Shown piece by piece: positions 6,840 to 14,475 of a stretch of 14,591 nt of DNA. The translations under genes and the position numbers were made by a program. The notes below the pieces were generated by a model. It saw nothing but the letters and a program-made list of their open reading frames with translations. It ran no database searches and had not been told where the DNA came from. Source of the stretch: Flavobacteriaceae bacterium (GTDB lineage: Bacteria > Bacteroidota > Bacteroidia > Flavobacteriales > Flavobacteriaceae); assembly GCA_002702385.1 (NCBI GenBank), contig NZZF01000009.1, positions 1 through 14,591 on the forward strand, read 5' to 3'. The stretch's first letter is position 1. Each line of letters starts with the position of its first letter.

Positions 6840-9689
6840 CTATTTTGTTAAATACATTTTCCTCCTTGAGTAGATTTCATAAAAATCATCATCGTTTAGA
6901 TCATCAATAAAAAGAATACTCTCACCAGTACTTTTCATTTCAGGTCCTAAACTTTTATCTACATTGGGAAACTTACTGAAAGAAAAAACAGGTTGTTTTA
7001 TTGCAAAGCCATCTAATTTTGGATCAAACTTAAAGTCTTTGAGTTTATTCTTTCCAAGCATAACTTTAGTGGCAAAATTTACATATGGTTGTTTATATGC
7101 TTTTGAAATAAAAGGAACTGTTCTGGATGCTCTTGGGTTAGCCTCAATGATGAATACTGTATCATCTTTAACAGCAAACTGAATATTAATTAAACCAACT
7201 GTATTAAGCTCTAATGCAATTTTGTGGGTATGGTCAATTATTTGCTGCATTACAAAATCACCTAAATTAAAAGGAGGCAGAGTTGCATTAGAATCACCTG
7301 AGTGAATTCCACAAGGCTCTATATGCTCCATGATTCCGATAATTTGAACATTTTCACCATCACAAATGGCATCGGCTTCTGCTTCTATGGCTCCATCCAA
7401 ATAATGATCTAATAATAATTTATTATTTGGGATTTTTTGTAGTAAGGCTACCACATGTGCTTCTAAATCTTCTTTATTTATGACTATTTTCATTCCTTGA
7501 CCTCCTAAAACATAAGATGGTCTTACCAAAATTGGAAAGTTCAAAGTGTCTGATAACTTCAAGGCTTCATCAGCTGTTTGAGCTACGCCAAATTCAGGAT
7601 ATGGAATTTTATTTTTTTTCAGCAACTCAGAAAAAGAACCTCTGTCTTCAGCAAGATCAAGAGATTCAAAAGATGTTCCAATAATTTTTACACCATATTT
7701 ATCTAGTTTTTCAGCTAATTTTAAAGCGGTTTGTCCTCCAAGCTGAACTATAACTCCAATTGGTTTTTCATGTTGAATAATGTCATATATGTGTTCCCAA
7801 AAAACAGGTTCAAAATATAATTTATCAGCTACATCAAAGTCAGTAGATACTGTCTCTGGATTACAATTTATCATAATAGTTTCATATCCACACTCAGATG
7901 CTGCAAGAACACCGTGAACACAACAATAATCAAATTCAATACCTTGACCAATTCTGTTAGGACCAGACCCTAAAACAATTACTTTTTCGCGATTAGTTGA
8001 CTCACTTTCATTTTGAGTATATGTTTTACCATCAGAGGTAGATATTTCTTGCTCAAAAGTAGAATAATAATAAGGAGTCATAGCCTTGAACTCAGCAGCA
8101 CATGTGTCAACTAGCTTATATACCCTATTTATGTTAAAATCTTTTCTCTTTTTATGTACTTGACTTTCGAAACAATCCAGCATGTGAGCAATTTGTCTAT
8201 CAGCAAAACCTTTCTGCTTCGCTTCTAAAAGCAAATCTTTTGTAATGTTTTCAATATTATATTTTTCAATTTCATCTTCAAGAATAGACAATTCCTCAAA
8301 TTGTTTTAAAAACCACATGTCAATTCTAGTAATTTCGTGAATTCTTTCTAAGGAAATACCAATTTTAATTGCATCATAAACAACAAATACTCTATCCCAA
8401 CTAGCATACTTAAGTTTATTTATTATTGTTTGATAATCAGTATAACCCTTTCCATCTGCTCCTAACCCATTTCTTTTAATTTCCAGAGACTGAGTTGCTT
8501 TATGCAATGCCTCTTGAAATGATCTACCTATTGCCATAACTTCACCAACAGCTTTCATTTGTAACCCTAATGTTCTTTCAGATCCTTCAAACTTATCGAA
8601 GTTCCATCTAGGTATTTTAACAATTACATAGTCCAGTGTAGGTTCAAATAATGCAGAAGTAGATTTTGTTATCTGATTATCTAATTCATCCAAAGAATAA
8701 CCAATTGCCAACTTACTTGCAATTTTAGCAATGGGATATCCGGTAGCTTTTGATGCTAAAGCTGAAGATCTAGAAACCCTAGGATTTATTTCAATAGCAA
8801 TAATATCTTCTTTTTCATCTGGACTTACTGCAAACTGAACATTACATCCACCAGCAAAATCACCAATACTTCTCATCATTTTAATAGCCATATCCCTCAT
8901 TTTTTGATATGTGGTATCGGAAAGGGTCATTGCGGGAGCAACAGTTATTGAATCACCTGTATGAATACCCATAGGATCCATGTTTTCAATAGTACAAATA
9001 ATGACAACATTATCATTTTTATCTCTTAATAACTCTAATTCATATTCCTTCCAGCCAATCAAAGCTTTGTCTATCATAACTTCATGAATAGGAGAAGCTT
9101 CCAATCCTCGTTTGAGAAGAGTATCATACTTTTCTTTTTCATACACAATTGATGCACCTGTACCACCTAATGTAAAAGAAGGTCTAACACATAAAGGAAA
9201 TCCAAAATCTTGTGCAATTTCTTTACCTTTTAGAAAAGATGAGGCAGTTTCAGATGGAGCATAAGGTATTTCAATTTTATCTAAAAGTAATCTAAATTTT
9301 TCTCTGTCTTCTGTAATTTGAATGGCATCAATATCAACTCCAATTATTTCAACACCAAATTCTTCCCAAATTCCTTTTTCATCAGCCTCAATACATAAAT
9401 TCAAAGCTGTCTGACCGCCCATTGTTGGTAAAACTGCATCAATTTTATGCTTCGAAAGAATTTTTTTTATGGATTTGGTATTTAGAGGAAGTAAATAAAT
9501 GTGATCAGCCATAACTGGATCAGTCATTATAGTAGCAGGATTAGAATTGATTAAAACAGTTTCAATACCATCCTCTTTTAATGATCTAAGTGCTTGAGAT
9601 CCAGAATAATCAAATTCACATGCTTGTCCAATTATAATTGGTCCTGAACCAATGATAAGGATACTTTTAAGGTCTTTTCTTAGGGGCAT
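6840..9689 (-). CDS. carB: Carbamoyl-phosphate synthase large subunit, short form without the MGS allosteric domain
   Basis: CarB makes carbamoyl phosphate from bicarbonate, ammonia (channelled from the CarA glutaminase) and two ATP, for pyrimidine and arginine synthesis. Both synthetase halves are present. The first starts with IIGSGPIIIGQACEFDYSG (12-30), followed by MGGQTALN (90-97), FTLGGTGAS and INPRVSRSSALASKATG. The second starts with LGSGPNRIGQGIEFDY (from about 573), followed by GGQTALK and EANPRASRTVPF. The protein has 949 residues, against 1073 in E. coli. It stops about 25 residues after the conserved GPEMKSTGE, so the C-terminal methylglyoxal-synthase-like regulatory domain is absent. 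I associate this with flavobacterial CarB rather than with a truncation. The ATG start follows the rpmH terminator closely. carA is not in this window. Confidence 0.97.
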   Translation of the reverse strand: MPLRKDLKSILIIGSGPIIIGQACEFDYSGSQALRSLKEDGIETVLINSNPATIMTDPVMADHIYLLPLNTKSIKKILSKHKIDAVLPTMGGQTALNLCIEADEKGIWEEFGVEIIGVDIDAIQITEDREKFRLLLDKIEIPYAPSETASSFLKGKEIAQDFGFPLCVRPSFTLGGTGASIVYEKEKYDTLLKRGLEASPIHEVMIDKALIGWKEYELELLRDKNDNVVIICTIENMDPMGIHTGDSITVAPAMTLSDTTYQKMRDMAIKMMRSIGDFAGGCNVQFAVSPDEKEDIIAIEINPRVSRSSALASKATGYPIAKIASKLAIGYSLDELDNQITKSTSALFEPTLDYVIVKIPRWNFDKFEGSERTLGLQMKAVGEVMAIGRSFQEALHKATQSLEIKRNGLGADGKGYTDYQTIINKLKYASWDRVFVVYDAIKIGISLERIHEITRIDMWFLKQFEELSILEDEIEKYNIENITKDLLLEAKQKGFADRQIAHMLDCFESQVHKKRKDFNINRVYKLVDTCAAEFKAMTPYYYSTFEQEISTSDGKTYTQNESESTNREKVIVLGSGPNRIGQGIEFDYCCVHGVLAASECGYETIMINCNPETVSTDFDVADKLYFEPVFWEHIYDIIQHEKPIGVIVQLGGQTALKLAEKLDKYGVKIIGTSFESLDLAEDRGSFSELLKKNKIPYPEFGVAQTADEALKLSDTLNFPILVRPSYVLGGQGMKIVINKEDLEAHVVALLQKIPNNKLLLDHYLDGAIEAEADAICDGENVQIIGIMEHIEPCGIHSGDSNATLPPFNLGDFVMQQIIDHTHKIALELNTVGLINIQFAVKDDTVFIIEANPRASRTVPFISKAYKQPYVNFATKVMLGKNKLKDFKFDPKLDGFAIKQPVFSFSKFPNVDKSLGPEMKSTGESILFIDDLNDDDFYEIYSRRKMYLTK

Positions 9690-9717
9690 CTTTTTAGGTT
9701 GTTAATATATCAAAAAA

Positions 9718-9745
9718 AAGGTGTTACTAATAATAGCAACACCTT
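9718..9745 (-). terminator. Rho-independent terminator between rpmH and carB
   Basis: An 8-bp perfect stem (AAGGTGTT at 9718-9725 with AACACCTT at 9738-9745), extended inward by three more pairs after one mismatch, closes an ATAA loop. Read on the minus strand, the hairpin is followed by a run of T (complement of the A run at 9712-9719). It sits between rpmH and carB, so it should end or attenuate rpmH transcripts. A T run also follows on the plus strand, so it could work both ways, although no plus-strand gene enters it. Confidence 0.85.
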
Positions 9746-9767
9746 TTTTTATATTTTTTTTATCAAC

Positions 9768-9926
9768 TTATTTTTTATGACTTGGCTCACAAGAAACAGT
9801 TAGTTTTTTCCTTCCTTTAGCTCTTCTAGATGCAAGCACTTTTCTGCCTTCTGCCGTAGACATTCTTTCTCTAAAACCATGTTTGTTTTTTCTTTTTCTG
9901 TTTGATGGCTGAAAAGTTCTTTTCAT
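9768..9926 (-). CDS. rpmH: 50S ribosomal protein L34
   Basis: L34 is a small, very basic protein of the large ribosomal subunit. The minus strand gives a 52-residue product. It starts [19 protein letters not shown], continues [20 protein letters not shown] (20-39), and ends with KKLTVS and a short CEPSHKK tail. The N-terminal MKRTFQPS and the RRAKGRKKL core are diagnostic, and the length is normal for Bacteroidota L34. In many bacteria rpmH sits beside rnpA and dnaA; here it precedes carB and is separated from it by a terminator. A perfect -7 element lies 24 bases upstream of the ATG. There is one cysteine (residue 46) but no zinc-binding pattern. Confidence 0.97.
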   Translation of the reverse strand: MKRTFQPSNRKRKNKHGFRERMSTAEGRKVLASRRAKGRKKLTVSCEPSHKK

Positions 9927-9950
9927 CAGTTGATATCTTTAAAATTCGGC

Positions 9951-9958
9951 CAAATATA
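9951..9958 (-). promoter_or_regulatory. Putative -7 promoter element for rpmH
   Basis: On the minus strand this reads TATATTTG, an exact match to the Bacteroidota -7 consensus TAnnTTTG, 24 bases upstream of the L34 start. No exact TTTG -33 box is visible at the usual spacing; a TTTT stretch is near that position. The 102-base gap at 9927-10028 otherwise holds only the upstream region of the TPR gene, with a one-mismatch plus-strand element TAATTTCG at 10006-10013. Confidence 0.6.
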
Positions 9959-10028
9959 CAATAAATTACTTTTATGAAAACTAAATGTGAATAAATTTCT
10001 TTTAGTAATTTCGTTGAAAATAATTTAA

Positions 10029-10544
10029 ATGTTTAACAAAATATATAAACTAGTTCTTTGCTTATTGGTATTTGGATATTCCATCTTTCAATTTACCTTA
10101 GATAATATCGGAAATGGGATAGCCTTAATTTTTTTAAGTTTAATTTTTTTACTTCTTTATTTTAAAAACGAAATTTTAATTATGGCTTTTTTAAAAATGA
10201 GAAAACAAGATTTTGATGGAACTGAAAATTGGCTAAATAAAATTAAAAACCCTGAGTCTTCTTTAACAAAAAAACAAGTTGGATACTATAATTATTTATT
10301 TGGTATCATCTATTCACAAAAAAACTTAACTCAAGCTGAAAAGTTTTTTAAAAAAGCAATTCAATATGGACTAAACATGAGCCAAGATCTTGCTATGGCA
10401 AAACTTAGTCTAGCAGGAATACTAATGCAAAAAAGAAGAAAAAGAGAAGCTACACAGCTACTAAATGAAGCAAAAAAACTTGATAGTCATGGAATGCTCA
10501 CTCAACAAATTAAATTAATGCAAACTCAAATGAAAAGAATTTAA
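10029..10544 (+). CDS. Membrane-anchored tetratricopeptide-repeat protein
   Basis: This 171-residue protein has two N-terminal membrane helices (about 5-24 and 28-45) joined by a short loop. They are followed by a positively charged segment (KMRKQDFDGTENWLNKIKNP, 56-75) and a cytoplasmic helical domain. Residues about 85-115 (YLFGIIYSQKNLTQAEKFFKKAIQYG) and about 119-152 (AKLSLAGILMQKRRKREATQLLNEA) read as two TPR units with the expected small/large residue spacing, including A103 and A141. Such proteins usually mediate protein-protein contacts at the inner membrane; no partner or pathway is evident here. The start is ATG, 102 bases from the rpmH start in divergent orientation. Its TAA stop overlaps the stop of the convergent hydrolase gene within a single TTAA. 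The specific function is unknown. Confidence 0.78.
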   Translation: MFNKIYKLVLCLLVFGYSIFQFTLDNIGNGIALIFLSLIFLLLYFKNEILIMAFLKMRKQDFDGTENWLNKIKNPESSLTKKQVGYYNYLFGIIYSQKNLTQAEKFFKKAIQYGLNMSQDLAMAKLSLAGILMQKRRKREATQLLNEAKKLDSHGMLTQQIKLMQTQMKRI

Positions 10545-11212
10545 TTTTTACAAATTAAATCTGGAAGATTGTCATTAAACCATTTAGCATTTACTAAAAT
10601 CATTGCATGAGTTGCTTTTTTGATAAATATTGCATCTTTTATGTAAATGGAAGGAAAAACTAAGTCATGAGTTCCATGAATATGTATTAGATTATCAGGA
10701 TATTTTTCATTATTCCATGCGGTAATTTTGTTAATTGACCATCTAAGATATTTTTTGTCTCTAACGGATAAATATTTTCTATATAACTCAATTTTTTTTT
10801 TGGTTGAAGGACCAAAAACAAATTGAGCTAGTGATTCAAAATTCTGTAACCAATTAACAGGGAAAAATCTGTAAGCACCAATGTTTTTTCCTAGCTGCAT
10901 AAGAATAGGTAATTCCTTGCTAGTTTTAACACTTGAAATTATAATAATTTTATGAACCGGTTTGATTTTAGCTATCTCCTGAACTATAATTCCCCCAAAA
11001 GATACTCCAATTAAAACTATATTTTCTCCTACAATTGACTTTGAAAATCTAAAAACATAATCATCTAATTTTTCATTATCAAGTGGCATTAACCATTCCA
11101 AATAATTGATCTTAAAATTATTAGGAAGTGTAATTCTTTCAAATATTAAAGGGTTTGCTGCCATTCCTGGCATCATATAAACTTCATATATTTTTTCTTT
11201 AATTAGACTCAT
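10541..11212 (-). CDS. Alpha/beta-hydrolase-fold protein
   Basis: This 223-residue protein is probably a cytoplasmic serine hydrolase. I see no signal peptide, and the N-terminus goes straight into a MMPGMAANPLIFE segment that resembles the oxyanion-hole region. The nucleophile elbow GVSFGG puts the catalytic serine at residue 71. HGTHDLVFP supplies the probable catalytic acid Asp183, and THAMI supplies His202 close to the C-terminus, so the triad Ser-Asp-His is in the right order and spacing. The cap region (about 105-165) is short and basic. The substrate cannot be read from the sequence; esterase, lipase-like or thioesterase-like activity are all possible. It converges on the TPR gene with stop codons overlapping, and is divergent from the GNAT-like gene across 60 bases. 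Confidence 0.83.
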   Translation of the reverse strand: MSLIKEKIYEVYMMPGMAANPLIFERITLPNNFKINYLEWLMPLDNEKLDDYVFRFSKSIVGENIVLIGVSFGGIIVQEIAKIKPVHKIIIISSVKTSKELPILMQLGKNIGAYRFFPVNWLQNFESLAQFVFGPSTKKKIELYRKYLSVRDKKYLRWSINKITAWNNEKYPDNLIHIHGTHDLVFPSIYIKDAIFIKKATHAMILVNAKWFNDNLPDLICKN

Positions 11213-11272
11213 TTACAATTAAATAGAAGCAATTTTTGTATATTAGCAACTAAATTAAACAACTAAATCTTT

Positions 11273-11563
11273 ATGTCATCGCTTGATATTAATGATAATA
11301 ATTTTTTGCGTCAATTTGAAGTTGATATTAATGGTAATTTAGCTAAGGTTGAATATGCTCTTCAAGAAAGAAAAATATTCTTAACTAAGATAATAATTCC
11401 AAAAGATGCTGACAACGATTTCAAGGATAGGTTTCTTACAGAAATATTTGAGATAATTAAAGAAAAAAAATTAAGAATGATGCCAACTGATGTTGAAATA
11501 AAGAAATTTATTAAAACCCATAGAAAGTATATGGAACTTCTCCCCGTTGGAGTTAGAATTTAA
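11273..11563 (+). CDS. Small GNAT-like (NATD1/YjdJ-type, Acetyltransf_CG) protein with degenerate acetyl-CoA motif
   Basis: The 96-residue product resembles the single-domain GNAT-like family (Acetyltransf_CG). It has a FEVDINGNLAKVEYAL beta-hairpin (15-30), a central IIIPKDADN strand-turn (40-48), a helix (about 51-64), then a strand reaching MMPTD (69-73) and a KTHRKYMELLP tail (81-91). In typical members the turn before the helix carries an R-G-x-G-[IL]-[AG] acetyl-CoA loop and the last strand carries P-x-C; here the glycines are replaced by NDFKDRF and the cysteine position by Asp73. From memory, related flavobacterial proteins also lack the glycine loop, so this may be a lineage form rather than decay. 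Catalysis is uncertain. A one-mismatch -7 element (TATATTAG, 11239-11246) lies upstream. Its stop overlaps that of mtaB. Confidence 0.72.
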   Translation: MSSLDINDNNFLRQFEVDINGNLAKVEYALQERKIFLTKIIIPKDADNDFKDRFLTEIFEIIKEKKLRMMPTDVEIKKFIKTHRKYMELLPVGVRI

Positions 11564-12843
11564 ATATTTCTTGCTATTACAATATTATCAATATCAATTT
11601 TATCTAAAATAACTTTATTTATCTTGTCAACAAGATTTGATGACCAAAGTATTTTAACTCTAATGTAATTGTCTGTATAGCCATGAATAAATCCGCTTTT
11701 ATTTTCAGATTCAAATAAAACTTTTCTCTTATTACCTATACTAGATTTATAAAAATTATTTTTTTTAATTTCTGACAAGTCTCTTAAAATTTTACTTCTA
11801 TTTGCTTTAATAATATTAGAATTTTTATTTATTAATTTGACTGCCTCTGTATTATCTCTCTCAGAGTAAGAAAAAACATGGAAATATGAAACATCTAATT
11901 TTTCTAAAAATTTATAAGTATCCATAAAATCATTTTCATCTTCTTCAGGAAAACCTACAATAACATCAACACCGATTGAACAATCAGGAATTAAATTTTT
12001 AATTTTCTCAACTCTTCTTTCATAAAGATCTTTTAGATATCTTCTTTTCATCAATTTGAGTATTTTATCTGAACCACTTTGAAGAGGAACATGAAAATGA
12101 GGCATAAATTTTTTACTTTCACTAACAAAGTGAATAATTTCGTCACTTAACAAATTAGGTTCTATAGATGAAATTCTGACTCTCTCAAGTCCAGTAACTT
12201 TATCTATATTTTTCATAAGATTTAAAAAGGTTGATTCTTTTTTTAAGTTTCCATGCATTATTCCATAATCACCAATATTTACACCAGTTAAAACTATTTC
12301 CTGGATTCCTTTATCTACTAATGTTTTTACATTATCTAGAATTTCATCAATCTTACCACTTCTAGATTTTCCACGAGCTAAAGGGATTGTACAATATGTG
12401 CATTTATAATCACATCCATCTTGAACTTTTAAAAAAGACCTTGTTCTATCACCAAGAGAATACGATGTTTGAAATGATTTAACATTATTTATTTCACACG
12501 AATGAGACTCATTATTTTCAATGTAGTTTAACACATTAAACTTTTTGTCAGCACCAAGAACAAGATCCACCCCATCAATCTGTCCAATTTCTTTTGGCTT
12601 TAACTGAGCATAGCATCCAATGGCAATAATTTTAGATTTCGGATTATTTTTTTTTGCTCTATTGACTAAGTATTTAAACTCTTTATCAGCATTTTGGGTA
12701 ACAGAACATGTATTAATTACATATATATCAGCATTTTCCTTAAATGAAACTTTTTTATATCCTTTATTTTCAAAATCTCTTGAAATTGAAGAAGTTTCTG
12801 AGTAATTTAGTTTACATCCTAATGTCTTAAATGCTACATTCAA
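11560..12843 (-). CDS. mtaB: tRNA (N6-threonylcarbamoyladenosine-37) methylthiotransferase MtaB
   Basis: MtaB is a radical-SAM enzyme with two 4Fe-4S clusters that adds a methylthio group to t6A37 in ANN-decoding tRNAs, giving ms2t6A and aiding codon reading. The 427-residue protein shows the N-terminal UPF0004 domain with cluster cysteines C10 (KTLGCK), C46 (NTCSVT) and C77 (IGCYAQ). The radical-SAM motif CDYKCTYC (144-151) follows, with GVDVIVGFPEE further on and a TRAM-like C-terminus. KTLGCKLN near the N-terminus and the GDRTRSFLKVQDGC segment favour MtaB over MiaB or RimO. The start is TTG: an in-frame TAG lies upstream, and no ATG lies between that stop and the conserved NVAFKTLGC. A matched -7 element is 16 bases upstream. 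The gene overlaps the stop of the GNAT-like gene at one end and probably the start of the lipoprotein gene at the other. Confidence 0.95.
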   Translation of the reverse strand: MNVAFKTLGCKLNYSETSSISRDFENKGYKKVSFKENADIYVINTCSVTQNADKEFKYLVNRAKKNNPKSKIIAIGCYAQLKPKEIGQIDGVDLVLGADKKFNVLNYIENNESHSCEINNVKSFQTSYSLGDRTRSFLKVQDGCDYKCTYCTIPLARGKSRSGKIDEILDNVKTLVDKGIQEIVLTGVNIGDYGIMHGNLKKESTFLNLMKNIDKVTGLERVRISSIEPNLLSDEIIHFVSESKKFMPHFHVPLQSGSDKILKLMKRRYLKDLYERRVEKIKNLIPDCSIGVDVIVGFPEEDENDFMDTYKFLEKLDVSYFHVFSYSERDNTEAVKLINKNSNIIKANRSKILRDLSEIKKNNFYKSSIGNKRKVLFESENKSGFIHGYTDNYIRVKILWSSNLVDKINKVILDKIDIDNIVIARNI

Positions 12844-14471
12844 TTTTGAATAATTTCTGCAAATATAAATCTATCTCTTACAATACAAACATTGGTTTTT
12901 TAATTATTATTCTTTTTGGAATCTTATTTTCTTCATGCGAAAAAGACTCTAACACAAAAAATAATATTTTCAAATACAATGAATATTCAAATATTAGTTC
13001 ATTAGATCCTGCATTTTCATCAACACTTAGAAATATTTGGCCAGTTAACCAAATTTTTAATGGTCTTGTTCAATTAGATAAAAATTTAGAAATTAAAGGA
13101 GATATTGCTTCCTCATGGACAATAAGTGAAGATAAAAGAATATATACATTTAAAATTCGGCAGGATGTATATTTTCATAAATCTGAACTTTTTGGTAAAG
13201 ATTTAACTAGAAAAGTAAATGCAAAAGATTTTGAATATAGTTTCAATAGATTAAAGGACAACAAAGTAGCCTCTCCAGGTTACTGGGTATTTAATAATGT
13301 TAAGGATTTTAAAGCAATTAATGACACTATATTTCAAATTGAGCTTAAAAAAGAATTTGATCCATTTCTTGGAATTTTAAGCATGAAGTATTGTTCTGTA
13401 GTTCCATATGAGATTATAGCTATACTTGGTGATGAATTTTCTAAAAAACCAATTGGAACAGGCCCATTTAAATTTAAAAAGTGGGATGAAAACGTAAAAT
13501 TGGTATTATCAAAAAATAAAAACTATTTTGAGTATGACTCCATTGGTCAAAGACTACCTTATTTAGATGGTATAGCTATCTCATTTATACCTGATAAAAA
13601 AAGTGAATTCATGGAACTTCTTTCAGGAAGATTAGATATGGTTAGTTCACCTGAAAATTCGATAATTGATCAAATTTTTGATTATAAAGGCGATTTAAAC
13701 CCTAGGTTTTCTTCAAGTTTTAATCTTTTAAAATCACCATACTTAAATACTGAATATATTGGATTCAATACTCAAAACAATATCAAAAAAGACACATTGC
13801 TCCGATCTGCTATTAATTCTGGGATTGATCGAAAAAAAATGATGCAATATTTAAGAAAAAACATAGGTTATCCTGCTGAAAGTGGTATTGTTCCTAATGG
13901 ATTGAACAATAGTTTTTATTTACCCAGATACAGTTATGACCCTGAACTATCAAAAAAATTAATCTCTATTTATAAATCAAATAATAATATTAATGAAGTT
14001 AATATTACCATTGTTTCAGATTCTCAGTATTTAGATATTTTAGAGTTTATTCAATCAGAGCTTCAAAAAGTTGGAATTCAAATAAAAATAGAAATAACAC
14101 CCCCTTCAATCTTAAGACAAGGAAAAGCAAATGGAAATTTTGATGCATTTAGAGCGAGTTGGATAGCTGATTATCCACATGTTGAAAATTATTTTTCACT
14201 ATTCTATTCAAAAAATCATACTCCTAAAGGTCCAAACTATACATTCTTTAGCGATAGAAATTTTGATGAATTATATGAATTAATAGGTGATAAAAACTCA
14301 ATTTCATATCAAAAAATCAGTAATGATCTTGAAAATATAATAAGAAGATATTCACCAATTATACCATTGTATTATGACATGAGTGTCAGAATAGTACATC
14401 AAAGTATTTCAGGTCTAGAAGCAAATGCTATAAATCAACTGAATTTAAAAAGAGTAGTAAAGAAATTATAA
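12831..14471 (+). CDS. ABC-transporter solute-binding lipoprotein, family 5 (DppA/OppA-like)
   Basis: This is a peptide/nickel-type extracytoplasmic binding protein (SBP_bac_5). The N-terminus has a basic KYK region, a hydrophobic core (IGFLIIILFGILF, 21-33) and a lipobox FSSC with lipidated Cys36, so the mature protein is a lipoprotein. Family segments follow: LDPAFSS (57-63), the QIFNGLVQLD strand, DIASSWTISEDKRIYTFKIR, KVNAKDFEYSFNRL, GTGPFKFKKW and a C-terminal FDAFRASWIADYPHVENYF. The last resembles peptide-binding members more than nickel-binding ones. The 546-residue length is normal. ATG at 12831 directly follows an in-frame TAA and overlaps mtaB by 13 bases; TTG at 12846 is an alternative that avoids the overlap. 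No ABC permease or ATPase gene is in the window, so its partners must be elsewhere. A weak promoter candidate (TTG at 12780, TAATTTAG at 12803) lies inside mtaB. Confidence 0.9.
   Translation: MLHSILNNFCKYKSISYNTNIGFLIIILFGILFSSCEKDSNTKNNIFKYNEYSNISSLDPAFSSTLRNIWPVNQIFNGLVQLDKNLEIKGDIASSWTISEDKRIYTFKIRQDVYFHKSELFGKDLTRKVNAKDFEYSFNRLKDNKVASPGYWVFNNVKDFKAINDTIFQIELKKEFDPFLGILSMKYCSVVPYEIIAILGDEFSKKPIGTGPFKFKKWDENVKLVLSKNKNYFEYDSIGQRLPYLDGIAISFIPDKKSEFMELLSGRLDMVSSPENSIIDQIFDYKGDLNPRFSSSFNLLKSPYLNTEYIGFNTQNNIKKDTLLRSAINSGIDRKKMMQYLRKNIGYPAESGIVPNGLNNSFYLPRYSYDPELSKKLISIYKSNNNINEVNITIVSDSQYLDILEFIQSELQKVGIQIKIEITPPSILRQGKANGNFDAFRASWIADYPHVENYFSLFYSKNHTPKGPNYTFFSDRNFDELYELIGDKNSISYQKISNDLENIIRRYSPIIPLYYDMSVRIVHQSISGLEANAINQLNLKRVVKKL
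12860..12867 (-). promoter_or_regulatory. Putative promoter -7 element for mtaB
   Basis: The minus strand reads TATATTTG, an exact TAnnTTTG match, with a TTTG -33 box 18 bases further upstream (forward 12886-12889). Both boxes and their spacing fit the Bacteroidota consensus, making this the best complete promoter in the window. It lies inside the 5' coding region of the divergent lipoprotein gene. It leaves 16 bases between the element and the mtaB TTG start. Confidence 0.68.
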
Positions 14472-14475
14472 AAAA

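Noticed and set aside
6840..6930. carB as a truncated pseudogene
   Set aside because: Both synthetase halves are intact and the short C-terminus matches what I recall for flavobacterial CarB.
6964..7182. Plus-strand open frame of 72 codons
   Set aside because: Antisense to conserved carB sequence.
12620..12805. Plus-strand open frame of 61 codons
   Set aside because: Antisense to the N-terminal domain of mtaB; hydrophobic appearance comes from AT-rich codons.
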